In this document: positions 26,801 through 35,700 of the stretch, one piece after another
Numbering within the stretch: position 1 is the first letter of the stretch
How the letters are laid out: every line of letters starts with the position of its first letter
Source of the DNA: CAWHNT01 sp963830775
GTDB taxonomy: Bacteria > Pseudomonadota > Alphaproteobacteria > Geminicoccales > Geminicoccaceae
DNA: 64,000 nt
Assembly: GCA_963830775.1 (NCBI GenBank)
Contig: CAWHNT010000029.1
Location: 1 to 64,000, forward strand
Reading direction: 5' to 3'
Notes under the pieces: generated by a model
Database searches by the model: none
Seen by the model: only the letters and a program-made list of their open reading frames with translations
Told to the model about the DNA's origin: nothing
Position numbers and translations under genes: made by a program

Positions 26801-28244
26801 CTGTTCCGAGCCGGCGAAGGTCCAGTTGCGCCGACCGACGGCGATGCCGCGCAGCGCCCGCTCGGCCGCGTTGTTGCTCATGCAGATCCGCCCATCATCC
26901 AGGAACCGGGTGAGTGCCTGCCAGTGGTTCAGGGCGTAGGCGATCGCCTTGCCGATCTCCGACTTGCGCGAGACCCGCGCGTGCTGGACGCGCAGCCAAG
27001 CCTCGAGCTCGAGTACCAGAGGTTTCGCCCGCTCCTTCCGGACCGCCAGGCGCTCCTCGGCAGGCTTGCCGTTGATCTCCCGCTCGATCGCGAACAGCTC
27101 ATCGATCCGCCGCACCGCCTCGGCCGCGATCGGCGCCTTGCTGACCGCCGCGAGCTCGAACAGTTTGCGTCGCGCGTGTGCCCAACAGGCGGCTTCGAGG
27201 ATCGGCCCCGGCTTGCGCTCGGGCGCGTAGAGCCGGTTGAACCCGGCATAGGCGTCCGCCTGCAGGATGCCGGCGAACCCGGCCAGGTGCCGCTCGGGAT
27301 GCTCGCCGCTGCGGTCGGGCGAGTAGAAGAACGCGACCGCAGGCGGATCAGGGCCCGCCGAACGGCCGGTCGTCCCGAACATAGCCCCACACGTACCCGA
27401 TCTTCGTCTGCTCCTTGGCCAGCACCGGCACCGTGGTGTCGTCGCCGTGCAGGCGCTCGGCCGCGAAGACGTGGGTCCGGACCTCCAGCACCAGCGGCAT
27501 CAGGCTGGCGGTCGACGAACCTACCCAGTCCGCCAGCGTGGAGACGTCGAGCTCGACCCCCTCGCGGGCGTAGATCGCACTCTGCCGGGTGAGCGGCAGA
27601 TGCTGGCCGTACTTCGCGGCCAGCACCAGGGCGAGCAGGTTGGGACCCGCGCGGCCACGGGCGATCGGGTGCGAGGGGGCCGGCGGCTGGCTGATCGCCT
27701 CGCAGCAGCGGCAGCTGACCTTCTCCCGCACGTGCTCGACCACCTTCCAGCGCCGCGGCTCGCACTCGAGCGTCTCGGTGACATCCTCGCCCAGCTTCCT
27801 GACCGGGCCGCCACACTTGGGGCAGGCGCAGGGGGCTGGATAGACGATCCGCTCGCGCGGCAGGTGCTCCGGCAGCGGTCGGCGGGCCGGCTTGCGGGTG
27901 TTGCCGCCTGACGGTGAGGCCCGCTTCTTGGGTGCCGCGATCTCGGCCGCCGTCTCCTCTTCGGCTGCACTCTCCTCGAGATCGGCAAGCTGCAGCTCGA
28001 GCTGCTCGATGATCTTCGCCCCGCGCTCGGCCGAGCGGCCGAACTGCGCGCGGCGCGCTTTGGCGAGCAGCAGCTTGAGGCGCTCGATCTCGAGCCGGAG
28101 GGCGGCAACCTCGCCGGCCTGGTGGGCGAGCGCGGCGTCTCGTTCGGCGAGCCGCGTCTCGGCGGCATGCCGTGCCGCGCGCTCGGCATGCAGCATCGCA
28201 TGCGCCGCGGCGAGGTCGTTGGGCAGGGGATCGAGGCCGTTCAC
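26801..28244 (-). pseudogene. tnpC: 5' part of IS66 tnpC transposase, interrupted by the recombinase element (one frameshift)
   Basis: Starts ATG 28244. N-terminal coiled-coil (LRLEIERLKLLLAKARRAQF), the IS66 zinc-finger region (CACPKCGG, later CRCCEAISQPP), then the DDE domain with RLHGDDTTVPVLAKEQTKIG. Near 27355 the frame changes and continues AVAFFYSPDRSGEHPERHLA, GILQADAYAGFNRLY, EAACWAHARRKLFELA and NNAAERALRGIAVGRRNWTF. After FAGSE the inserted element begins. The rest of the protein is at 23927-24111. Confidence 0.85.
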
Positions 28245-28318
28245 ACAGATAGTTCAAGCACATAGCTGCCGACTTGTCGGCTCGGATCGCCCGGCCCGAG
28301 TCACCGTGCCGCAGGCCC

Positions 28319-28665
28319 TCAGCCGGCCAGCTCCGGCCGCCAGCTCCGCTGCGGATGGCGCCAGTCGATCCCTTCCAAGAGATAGCCGAGCTGGGCGGGC
28401 GTGATCGTCACCACCCCTCGGCCGGCGACGGCCAGATGAAGCGGCCCCGCTCCAGGCGCTTGGCAAACAGGCATGTGCCCTGGGTATCATGCCACAAGAC
28501 CTTGATCAGATCGCCGCGCCGGCCGCGGAACACGAACAGGTGGCCGCCGTAGGGATCGCGCTTGAGCACCTCCTGGACCTGGAGCGCCAGCCCGTTCATG
28601 CCGCGGCGCATGTCGGTGCGGCCGGTGGCGAGCCACACCCGCACCCCACTCGGGAACGGGATCAT
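28319..28665 (-). CDS. tnpB: IS66 accessory protein TnpB (one frameshift)
   Basis: About 115 residues. IPFPSGVRVWLATGRTDMRR, GMNGLALQVQEVLKRDPYGG and HLFVFRGRRGDLIKVLWHDT are standard TnpB (IS66 Orf2). After PSPAEG a G appears to be missing in a run of Gs near 28424; restoring it gives VTITPAQLGYLLEGIDWRHP and a stop at 28319. The span is one base short of a multiple of three. Required with TnpA and TnpC for IS66 transposition in characterised elements. Confidence 0.85.
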
Positions 28666-29067
28666 CGCCCGCACCAGAGCCCGCAGCGCCGCCGCGACCG
28701 TCGCCGGATCGGGAGCGCCCGAGATCCGCACCCGTCCGCCATCCGGCAGCTCGATCTCGATCAACCCTGAGGAGGCCGGTGCGCCCGATGAGACCGTCTC
28801 AGCGGCAGGGGCAGGTACGGAGAAAGCTGCCGGCGAGGCGATCGTGACGGCGGCAAAGCCCGGCACCGCCGCTGGGCGGGCCGGACGATCAGCCCCGGTT
28901 CGGAGCTGCTTGCGCCAGGTGAAGAGCTGGCTCGTGTTGACGCCGTACCGACGGGCGACGCCGTGCACCGTCCCGCCCGCGGCCAACGTCTCGGCCACCA
29001 GCCGGCGCTTGTCCTCCTCCGACCAGCGCCGGCGCGCTTGTCCCCGGAAGACCTCGACCTGCGCCAT
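28666..29067 (-). CDS. tnpA: IS66 accessory protein TnpA
   Basis: About 133 residues. MAQVEVFRGQARRRWSEEDK, then VHGVARRYGVNTSQLFTWRK is the IS3/IS66 TnpA helix-turn-helix, followed by a linker and ELPDGGRVRISGAPD near the end. As given, the frame runs into TnpB without a stop. IS66 genes are normally separate and coupled by overlap, and a TGA lies in the +1 frame at the TnpB ATG, so a single-base indel is the likely cause of the apparent fusion. Confidence 0.78.
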
Positions 29068-29100
29068 CCGCTCGCCCCAAGGACCAGTCTTACGACCCCT

Positions 29101-29374
29101 TCAAAGACCAGTCGGAGCGGCGATCCTCCCGATCACCGTGCCCGCGCAAGGCGGCCCCCGCCGGATGGATACCCAGCTCCTGACGGTGGACGAAGAAAGC
29201 CATGCGGTCACGCGACGAACTGCTCGACCTCGCACCGGCACGCAGGGCTTCGCCATTCGACGGCGGCACCGCCAGGCTGCGTCACAAGGTGGAGCCATAA
29301 GCCAATCATCGACGCGCATCTGCAACGTGCGGCTACGGGCTCTGGGTATCGGCCTTGGTCGGACCGCCGGCAGC
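29101..29374. other. stretch between IS66 and the nuclease-like gene, no firm gene
   Basis: A 32-codon plus-strand frame at 29202-29300 (MRSRDELLDLAPARRASPFD, then GGTARLRHKVEP) is the only candidate and is too short to judge. Nothing else recognisable. Confidence 0.3.
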
Positions 29375-30039
29375 CTACTCGGCTGCCGCGGGCGTGAGCG
29401 TCGACTGCAGCGCGCGGCACAAGGTCAGAACGTCATCGAGGTCGGCCCGCGTGGGCGGCGTCATGCCCCGGTCGGCATGAACGAGGCCGTTCCGTCGCGA
29501 CAGGGCATCGTCGAGCGCCTTGACCTCCTCCTCGCCGAGCAGACCGCGGAAGGCGAGCTCACGCGCCAGGAGTCTTGCCGATCGCTCGCGCTGGCGGATG
29601 CTACTCTGTGCCGCCAAGTCGCGGATCAACTCGTCCAGGACGGACACCGCGGAAAGGAACGCAGCTTCCGGCAGCCCGCGGTCGAAGGCGAGGTGGATGC
29701 GTTCGCCCAACTCTTCAAATCGATCACGAGTTGTCGGTGTGGGCAGGCTGCTCTGGTCTGGGGCCACCGTCACGACCTCCAGCCGCCAGCCATCCTCCTG
29801 CGCCACCCGCCTCGCCAGCGCAGTAAGCTTGTTCGAGCCCTTCAACGAGCCGGCCTGCTTGATCTCGACGACGACCCGATCGTCAGGCCTGGTCGCGACG
29901 AGGTCCGGATGGAAGTCATGCAGGAACGGGGAAAAGCGCCGGCGTCGGAGGCGTCCACGACCTCATAGCCGCGATCCCGGTACTCCCGGGCAAGCCGCCG
30001 GGCCATCCTGACCGCCTCCGGGGCATGGGCCGTGCTCAA
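29375..30039 (-). CDS. PD-(D/E)xK nuclease-like protein of unknown family (one frameshift)
   Basis: About 221 residues from TTG 30039, which has GGAGG upstream. The N-terminal part EAVRMARRLAREYRDRGYEV is followed by DFHPDLVATRPDDRVVVEIK, a good match to the PD-(D/E)xK nuclease core (PDL strand, then EIK). A helical C-terminal domain follows (AAFLSAVSVLDELIRDLAAQ; RRNGLVHADRG). The frame changes near 29935 inside a run of Cs. Its start overlaps the stop of a small upstream frame (TTGA). I cannot name the family with certainty; a predicted REase-like protein of a mobile or defence context is likely. Confidence 0.6.
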
Positions 30040-30167
30040 CCGAGCTCCTCCGTCTCCGGGCTCAGCGATACGCGGATATGGATGAACTCCTCTCCACGGC
30101 TGAACGCGGCGGCAAGCTGGGGCGACATGAACCGGACCCTGAACCTGCCGACCGGAGCGCGCTTCAT
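30036..30167 (-). CDS. small protein upstream of the nuclease-like gene
   Basis: 43 codons: MKRAPVGRFRVRFMSPQLAA, then AFSRGEEFIHIRVSLSPETE and ELG before the stop, which overlaps the TTG start of the nuclease-like gene. The tight overlap supports translation; the frame is open further upstream but runs into a palindromic repeat. Not recognised. It might be a partner of the nuclease-like protein. Confidence 0.4.
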   Translation of the reverse strand: MKRAPVGRFRVRFMSPQLAAAFSRGEEFIHIRVSLSPETEELG

Positions 30168-30210
30168 ACCACGAGCTAAGGTCCTGACCCCTCCTTTCGG
30201 CCCGGCGGTC

Positions 30211-30231
30211 ATGCCCGCCTTGAGCGGGCAT
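30211..30231. repeat. extragenic palindrome ATGCCCGC/GCGGGCAT
   Basis: Perfect 8-bp stem with a five-base loop CTTGA. The context GTCATGCCCGC..GCGGGCATCCA resembles the abundant intergenic palindromes of alphaproteobacteria. Confidence 0.65.
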
Positions 30232-30273
30232 CCAGAGTGGCCGGCCACTGCGGACCGAGTCCTGCAACCCTTG

Positions 30274-30294
30274 ACCCCCGATCAAGTCGGGGGT
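30274..30294. repeat. extragenic palindrome ACCCCCGA/TCGGGGGT
   Basis: Perfect 8-bp stem, loop TCAAG, 42 bases after the first palindrome and followed by GACA. Same repeat class; it lies 16 bases beyond the stop of the corrinoid-reactivase gene and might also act in termination. Confidence 0.65.
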
Positions 30295-30309
30295 GACAGG
30301 CGGAGGCGG

Positions 30310-32351
30310 TCAGAATTCCGGCGGGTCAACGTGACGATCTGTGTGATCTGGTATCAAGCCATCCGCCGCCGCCGCCGACCCTCCGGGCGCCGTGGCCTTC
30401 GGCTCCGGCAGGGTCACCGCCCGGGCGAGGTTGGCGTAGGTCACCGTCTTGTGCGGGATCGCCATGGCCGCCACGAAGTGTTCCTGGAAGCGGGGCTCGA
30501 TGGCGGTCTCGACCTTCTCGATGCGCTCGACCGTGCGCTCGATCTCGGCGCGGGCGCGGCGGTTGAGGAGGGCGATGCGGGCGCCGGTGCCGGCGGCGTT
30601 GCCGGCGGAGCCGACGCGGTCGAGGGGGCAGTCGGGGATCATGCCGAGCACCATGGCGTAGAGCGGGTCGATGTGGCTGCCGAAGGCGCCGGCCAGGGTG
30701 ACGCGGCCGACGGTCTCCACGCCCAGGCGGTCCATGAGGAGGCGGGCGCCGGCGTAGAGGGCGGCCTTGGCGAGCTGGATGGCGCGGACGTCGCCTTGCG
30801 TGATGCGCAGAGGCGGCTCGCCGGCGTGGAGGAGGTAGGCGAAGGTGCGGCCCTGGGGCTCGATGCGGGGGGAGCGGGCGGCCATGCGCGCCCTGGACGA
30901 CGCCGTCCTGGTCGATGATGCCGGCGAGAAACATCTCGGCCAGGGCCTCGATGATGCCGGAGCCGCAGACGCCGGTGACGCCGATGCGGGCGGTGGCGCG
31001 GTCGAAGCCGGGGTCGTCCGACCAGAGGTCGCAGCCGATCACCTTGAAGCGGGGCTCGAGCGTGTCGCGGTCGATGCGGACGCGCTCGATGGCACCGGGG
31101 GCGGCGCGCTGGCCGCAGGAGATTCTGGGCTCCCTCGAAGGCGGGGCCGGTGGGGGAGGAGCAGGCGAGGAGGCGGTCCCGGTTGCCGAGCACGATCTCG
31201 GCGTTGGTGCCGACATCGACGACCAGCGTGATCTCCTCGTTGAGGTAGGGGGTCTCGGAGAGGACGACGCCCGCGGCATCGGCCCCGACATGGCCGGCGA
31301 TGCAGGGGAGGATGTAGACCCGCGCACTGTCGCTGACGGCGGTGATGCCGATCTCGGTCGCCCACATCTCGAAGGCGCTGTCGGTGGCGAGCGCGAAGGG
31401 GGCACCGCCCAGCTCGCGCGGGTCGATGCCGAGCAGCAGGTGGTGCATGATCGGGTTGCCGACGAAGACCAGCTCCAGGATGTCGGCGGGGTCGATCCGG
31501 CTGCCGGCGCAGATCTGGCCGACGAGGGCGTTGATGGCCTCGCGCACGGCCGTGGTCATCTCGCGCTCGCCGCCCGGGTGCATCATCACGTAGGAGACCC
31601 GGGACATCAGATCCTCGCCGAAGCGGATCTGCGGGTTCATCATGCCGGTGGAGGCCACGACCTCGCCGGTGGCGAGGTCGCACAAGTGCGCGGCGATCGT
31701 GGTCGAGCCGATGTCGACGGCGAGGCCGTAGAGCTTGTCGTGGTAGCCGGGGCGGATGGCGATGATGCGGTTGCCGCCGTGCACGGCCACCGTCACCTTC
31801 CAGGCACCCTTGCGCAGCGTGCGCTGCAGGCCCTGGAGCGGGCGCAGGTCGATGGTGAGGTTGCCGAGGCCCCACTGGCTGGCAAGCGCTTCCGCCATGC
31901 GCTCGAAATCGCCGCGCTGGCGGTGCATGTCGGGCTCCTCGACCTCGACGAAATGGAGCCGGACGGCGGGGTCGAGCTCGATGGCGCGGACCTCGGCCCG
32001 CTTGCGCACCACCTGCTTGTGGACCTGGCTCTCGGGCGGCACGTCGATCACGACATCGCCCTGGAGCAGCGCCTGGCAGGAGAGGCGGCGGCCGGCCGCG
32101 AGGCCGCGGCGGGCGCCGTAGCGCTGCTCGACCTCGGTCACTGGGCCCAGATGGTCGGCGGCGGAGCTGATGCCGTGCTTGGCGAACTCGCCTTCCGCCA
32201 CCGTGACCTGGCAGCGGCCGCAGATCGCCCGGCCGCCGCAGACGCTGTCGATGTCGACGCCGAGCTTGCGGGCGGCGGTCAGGATCGGCGTGCCCTGGGG
32301 GAAGCGGCCGCGCTTGCCGGAGGGGGTGAAGACGACGAGGGGCTCGCTCAA
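30310..32351 (-). CDS. ASKHA-domain [2Fe-2S] reductive activator of corrinoid proteins (RamA-like; two frameshifts)
   Basis: About 680 residues. N-terminal ferredoxin domain: LVVFTPSGKRGRFPQGTPIL, then VDIDSVCGGRAICGRCQVTV with C-x5-C-x2-C and a later cysteine in RRLSCQALL. The ASKHA ATPase-like part follows: LYGLAVDIGSTTIAAHLCDL, SVSYVMM-type motifs, LVFVGNPIMHHLLLGIDPRE and TLVVDVGTNAEIVLGNRDRL. After changes near 31130 and 30880 it continues KVIGCDLWSDDPGFDRATAR and RVTLAGAFGSHIDPLYAMVL. Such proteins return inactive Co(II) corrinoid to Co(I) using ATP. TTG 32351 overlaps the methyltransferase stop. Last gene of the operon. Confidence 0.83.
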
Positions 32352-33253
32352 GCGGCACCCTCGCGCCGGCGGCGACGCTCGCCGCGGCCGCCGGAAGCAC
32401 CCTCGGGGCCGGGCTCGCGGAAGCGGGTGAGCCAGCGGCGGCAGTTGGCGTCCTTGCCCAGCAGGACGTCGGCACCCATGACGGCCTGCATCTCCTCGAG
32501 GTGCAGGGGGTTCATGATCGCCGAGGTCATGCCGGCACCGGCGGCCATGCTGAGGAAGGCGGCGTTGAGGCCGTGGCGGTTGGGGAGGCCGAAGCTGACG
32601 TTGGAGGCACCGCAGGTGGTGTTGACCTTCAGCTCCTCGCGCAGGCGCCGGATCAGGTGGAAGGCGGACTTGCCGGCGTTGCCGAGGGCGCCGATCGGCA
32701 TGACCAGCGGGTCGACCACGATGTCGGCGGGCTTGATGCCGTAGTCCGCCGCGTGCCCGACGATCTTCTTCGCCACCGCGAAGCGGACGTCCGGGTCCTC
32801 GCTGATCCCGGTCTCGTCGTTGGAGATGGCGACGACCGCACAGTCGTAGCGCTTGATCAGGGGGAGGACTGCCTCCAGCCGCTCCTCCTCGCCGGTGACG
32901 GAGTTGACGAGCGGGCGGCCCTGGTAGACGGCGAGGCCGGCCTCGAGGGCGGCCACGATCGAGCTGTCGATCGAGAGCGGCAGGTCGGTGAGCGACTGCA
33001 CGAGCTGGATGGTCCGGGCCAGGATCGCCGGCTCGTCGGCCAGCGGGATGCCGGCGTTGACGTCGAGCATCATGGCCCCGGCCTGGGCCTGGGCCAGCGT
33101 GTCGGACTCGACCGTGGAGAAGTCGCCGGCCGCCATCTCGGCTGCCAGCCGCTTGCGGCCGGTGGGGTTGATGCGCTCGCCGATGATGCAGAACGGCCGC
33201 TCGAAGCCGATCACCACCGTCTTCGTGGCCGAGCTGACGACGGTCTCGGTCAT
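32348..33253 (-). CDS. pterin-binding methyltetrahydrofolate:corrinoid methyltransferase
   Basis: 301 residues, intact. Dihydropteroate-synthase-like TIM barrel: FCIIGERINPTGRKRLAAEM, GAMMLDVNAGIPLADEPAIL, LPLSIDSSIVAALEAGLAVY, PLVNSVTGEEERLEAVLPLI, ADIVVDPLVMPIGALGNAGK and TTCGASNVSFGLPNRHGLNA. These are the hallmarks of MtvA/CmuB/AcsE-type enzymes that move methyl groups between corrinoid protein and tetrahydrofolate. The basic tail with many arginines is unusual and may reflect a frame change at the end. Start and stop overlap neighbours (ATGA, TTGA). Confidence 0.88.
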   Translation of the reverse strand: MTETVVSSATKTVVIGFERPFCIIGERINPTGRKRLAAEMAAGDFSTVESDTLAQAQAGAMMLDVNAGIPLADEPAILARTIQLVQSLTDLPLSIDSSIVAALEAGLAVYQGRPLVNSVTGEEERLEAVLPLIKRYDCAVVAISNDETGISEDPDVRFAVAKKIVGHAADYGIKPADIVVDPLVMPIGALGNAGKSAFHLIRRLREELKVNTTCGASNVSFGLPNRHGLNAAFLSMAAGAGMTSAIMNPLHLEEMQAVMGADVLLGKDANCRRWLTRFREPGPEGASGGRGERRRRREGAA

Positions 33254-34272
33254 GCCCTTGCACCCTCCTCCTGCTCGAGCGCCCGGACCCGTCTGGCCCG
33301 GCGGCCGGCGAGCACGCCCGATTCCTGGATCACCTCGGACACCAGCTCCTCCTGGCGGTAGGCCATGACGTGCACGCCCTTGATGCCCGGGATGGCGCGC
33401 ACGCGCTGGATCATCTCGACACAGATCCGCTTGCCTTCGAGGCGGGCGGCCTTGGGCGGGCCTGCCTTGTCGAGGCGGTCGACCAGCTCGTCCGGGATGT
33501 GCACGCCCGGCACGTTCGCGCGCATCCAGCGCGCCGTGCGTGCCGAGGCGAGCGGCCCCACCCCGGCCAGGATGAAGCACCGTTCGTGCAGGCCTGAATC
33601 GCGCACGCGCGCCATGAAGCGCTCCAGAAGCGGCACGTCGAAGCAGTACTGGGTCTGGATGAACTGGGCCCCGGCGGCGACCTTCTTGCCGAGGTGCAGC
33701 GGGCGGTAGTCGTAGGGCGGGGCGAAGGGGTTGGCGGCGGCACCGAGGAAGACGCGCGGCGGGGCGGTGAGCTTGCGGCCGGAGAGGAAGCGGCCCTCCT
33801 CGCGCATGGCGCGGACGGTCTCCAGGAGCGAGATGCTGTCGAGGTCGAAGACCGGCTTGGCACCGGGCTGGTCGCCGCACTGCACGCCGTCGCCGGTGAG
33901 GCAGAGGATGTTGGCGACACCCATGGCGGCCCCGCCCAGCACGTCGCCCTGGATCGCGATCCGGTTGCGGTCGCGGCAGGAGATCTGCTGGACGACGGCG
34001 TAGCCGGCGCGGGTGAGGAGGGCGCAGATGCCCACGCTCGACATGTGGACATGGGCGCCGGAAGCATCGACGGCGTTGATGGCGTCGCAGACCTCGGCCA
34101 GGACGATGGCCCGGTCGTAGACCTCGCGCGGGTCGGCGGAGTTGGGCGGGTTCAGCTCGGAGGTGACGGCGAAGCGGCCCGAGCGGAGGACGCGCTCGAG
34201 CCGACCACGCGAGGAGTGGCCCGGCAGCTCGGGCAGCGGGTCGGCCGGGTCGACGTACGGGGCACGGATCAA
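33250..34272 (-). CDS. metF: methylenetetrahydrofolate reductase (MetF type)
   Basis: 340 residues from TTG 34272, intact. RFAVTSELNPPNSADPREVY, then VDASGAHVHMSSVGICALLT, VVQQISCRDRNRIAIQGDVL, NILCLTGDGVQCGDQPGAKP, VAAGAQFIQTQYCFDVPLLE and FILAGVGPLASARTARWMRA follow the FAD-binding TIM barrel of MetF. In this cluster it would interconvert methyl- and methylene-THF, oxidising methyl groups delivered by the corrinoid system. It overlaps the MetV-like gene (TTGA) and the methyltransferase gene (ATGA). Confidence 0.88.
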   Translation of the reverse strand: MIRAPYVDPADPLPELPGHSSRGRLERVLRSGRFAVTSELNPPNSADPREVYDRAIVLAEVCDAINAVDASGAHVHMSSVGICALLTRAGYAVVQQISCRDRNRIAIQGDVLGGAAMGVANILCLTGDGVQCGDQPGAKPVFDLDSISLLETVRAMREEGRFLSGRKLTAPPRVFLGAAANPFAPPYDYRPLHLGKKVAAGAQFIQTQYCFDVPLLERFMARVRDSGLHERCFILAGVGPLASARTARWMRANVPGVHIPDELVDRLDKAGPPKAARLEGKRICVEMIQRVRAIPGIKGVHVMAYRQEELVSEVIQESGVLAGRRARRVRALEQEEGARA

Positions 34273-34730
34273 GAGGTGGCGGCCTCGGGTGCCCTGTCGC
34301 GCAGGACCCGGAGCCAGGAGGAGCAGCCTTCGAGCCGGCGGTCGACGGGGGGCTGCTGGGCCAGGATGCGGTCGCCGTCCGCCATCCGGCGCGAGCCCTC
34401 CCAGGCCTGGACCCAGACGCAGCGCATCTCGGGGCGGACCTCGCAGTGGCCGTTGGCGCGCACGCCGCCGCAGGGGCCGTTGCGCATCTGCTTGGGGCAG
34501 TTCATCGGGCACGACATGCCGGTCTGGCTCAGCACGCACTGCCCGCACATCCGGCAGTCGAAGAGGAGGCCCTTCACCTGCCGCTCGGCCGCGGCGAAGG
34601 CGGGTTCCAGGCGGCGGTAGCCCACGCGCTGCAGCAGGGGCGAGGCTGCCACCAGCGCCTCCTCGAAGCGGCGGTAGAACCCCTCCCAGAACCGGGCGTG
34701 GCGCACCGACCAGAGGCGGACCGCGTACAG
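34269..34730 (-). CDS. MetV-like cysteine-rich partner of MetF
   Basis: About 153 residues. The start is uncertain: CTG 34730 gives LYAVRLWSVRHARFWEGFYR, which matches the usual N-terminus, while GTG 34706 is the first standard start. The zinc/Fe-S cysteine cluster is clear: FDCRMCGQCVLSQTGMSCPM, NCPKQMRNGPCGGVRANGHC, then MRCVWVQAWEGSRRM. This is the methylenetetrahydrofolate reductase C-terminal domain family (MetV in acetogens), which binds MetF and links it to electron carriers. It ends overlapping metF by TTGA. Confidence 0.82.
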   Translation of the reverse strand: MYAVRLWSVRHARFWEGFYRRFEEALVAASPLLQRVGYRRLEPAFAAAERQVKGLLFDCRMCGQCVLSQTGMSCPMNCPKQMRNGPCGGVRANGHCEVRPEMRCVWVQAWEGSRRMADGDRILAQQPPVDRRLEGCSSWLRVLRDRAPEAATS

Positions 34731-34733
34731 CGC

Positions 34734-35036
34734 TCAGCCCTCCAGCCGCCCGCCACCGGCGACAAGGGCCCGCAGGCGCTCCGGCGTGTACTCGGCCTCC
34801 AGCGCGTCGGCGGCGGCCTGGGCCTCGGCCTCGAGGTCGTCGCCGCAGGGCACGGGCTCGGAGCGGCGCCATTCCTCGAGATAGGCGTCGGTGCCGGTGA
34901 GCTGGGCGCGCATGGCGGCGCGGTCGATCGCCTGCTCGAAGCGCTCCGAGAGCTGGCGCTTGGCGGTCTTGCGGCCGGCCTTCACGATCACCTGGGCCGG
35001 GATGTCCCGCCAGTAGAGGATCACGCGGTCGGGCAT
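34734..35036 (-). CDS. 'virulence factor' family small protein of the corrinoid cluster
   Basis: 100 residues from ATG 35036. VILYWRDIPAQVIVKAGRKT, AKRQLSERFEQAIDRAAMRA and TDAYLEEWRR are typical of the Pfam family named virulence factor (PF13769). Despite the name, genes of this family sit beside MetF/MetV and corrinoid methyltransferases in many alphaproteobacteria. Biochemical role not established. It reads toward metF two bases before the CTG of the MetV-like gene. Confidence 0.72.
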   Translation of the reverse strand: MPDRVILYWRDIPAQVIVKAGRKTAKRQLSERFEQAIDRAAMRAQLTGTDAYLEEWRRSEPVPCGDDLEAEAQAAADALEAEYTPERLRALVAGGGRLEG

Positions 35037-35059
35037 GGTCTCGCCCAGGCGCACATCGG

Positions 35060-35088
35060 TTGACAATTGTCGCTCATTGGTTTACACA
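35060..35088 (+). promoter_or_regulatory. sigma-70-type promoter for higBA with overlapping palindrome
   Basis: TTGACA (35060-35065), 17-base spacer, TACACA (35083-35088). The perfect palindrome GACAATTGTC (35062-35071) overlaps the -35 box and would be a fitting operator for autoregulation by the antitoxin. It starts 23 bases after the end of the divergent gene's start codon. Confidence 0.6.
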
Positions 35089-35094
35089 TCATCG

Positions 35095-35375
35095 GTGATC
35101 AAGAGCTTCCGCCACAAGGGCTTGGCGCAGATGTTCGCGACCGGTGACGCCCGGGGCGTGCCGTCGACCTGGTGCGCCGGCTCCGCGAGCGGCTCTCGGC
35201 GCTGCATGTCGCCTCGACTGCCAAGGACCTCGATCTTCCGGGTTACCGGCTCCACCGTCTCAAAGGTGACCGCGCGGGCCGCTGGGCGATCGACGTGAAC
35301 GGGCCGTGGCGTGTCACGTTCGAATTGAGTGAGGACGGAGATGCCTACCGAGTCGACCTCGAGCAGTACCACTGA
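35095..35375 (+). CDS. higB: HigB-like toxin of the RelE/ParE superfamily (one frameshift)
   Basis: About 93 residues. GTG 35095 begins VIKSFRHKGLAQMFATGDAR, the classic HigB start, then after a change near 35165 DLVRRLRERLSALHVASTAK, DLDLPGYRLHRLKGDRAGRW and AIDVNGPWRVTFELSEDGDA to VDLEQYH. Proteins of this family are ribosome-dependent mRNA endonucleases. The gene overlaps higA by 35 bases. It lies between two genes of the corrinoid operon but reads the other way. Confidence 0.85.
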
Positions 35376-35691
35376 CGCGGAGGAGATCCCCGTCAGCGGC
35401 GATCCGGCATGGCCGCCCGTCCATCCGGGCGAAGTGCTTGCGGAGACCGTGCTGCCCGAGCTTCGGCTGTCGGTGGCCGGGGCTGCGCGTGAGCTCGGGG
35501 TGAGCCGGCAGACGCTGCACAAGCTGATCGCCGGCCGGATCGGGGTGAGCCCGGAGATGGCGCTCCGGCTTGGCCAGTGGTGCGGGAACGGGCCGCATCT
35601 GTGGTTGCGGCTGCAGGAGCGGTTCGACCTCTGGCACGCGCAGCGGCGGCTGGCCGATACTCTCGCCCGCATCCCCAGCCATGCCGCCTGA
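35341..35691 (+). CDS. higA: HigA-like antitoxin, XRE-type helix-turn-helix
   Basis: 116 residues from ATG 35341. WPPVHPGEVLAETVLPELRL, then SVAGAARELGVSRQTLHKLI and AGRIGVSPEMALRLGQWCGN is the HigA HTH. It neutralises HigB and probably represses the promoter at 35060. The N-terminal 20 residues are rich in Ser/Thr and overlap the toxin gene. It ends ten bases from the convergent DUF1638 gene. Confidence 0.9.
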   Translation: MPTESTSSSTTDAEEIPVSGDPAWPPVHPGEVLAETVLPELRLSVAGAARELGVSRQTLHKLIAGRIGVSPEMALRLGQWCGNGPHLWLRLQERFDLWHAQRRLADTLARIPSHAA

Positions 35692-35700
35692 GCCTGCACG

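Larger units (their letters stand above)
23927..29100 (-). mobile_element. IS66-family element, interrupted by the serine-recombinase element
   Basis: Gene order tnpA-tnpB-tnpC on the minus strand, with tnpC split at 24111/26801. The terminal inverted repeats were not located with confidence; the outer limits given are those of the genes plus a margin on the tnpA side. Confidence 0.7.

Noticed and set aside
28408..29067. TnpA-TnpB fusion in IS66
   Set aside because: Known IS66 elements have separate genes; a TGA in the next frame at the TnpB start and other indels nearby favour an error.
30639..33263. Apparent 874-residue fusion reading from methyltransferase DNA into the RamA-like gene
   Set aside because: The first ~300 codons are an off-frame translation of the methyltransferase gene. 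The true genes overlap by TTGA at 32348-32351.
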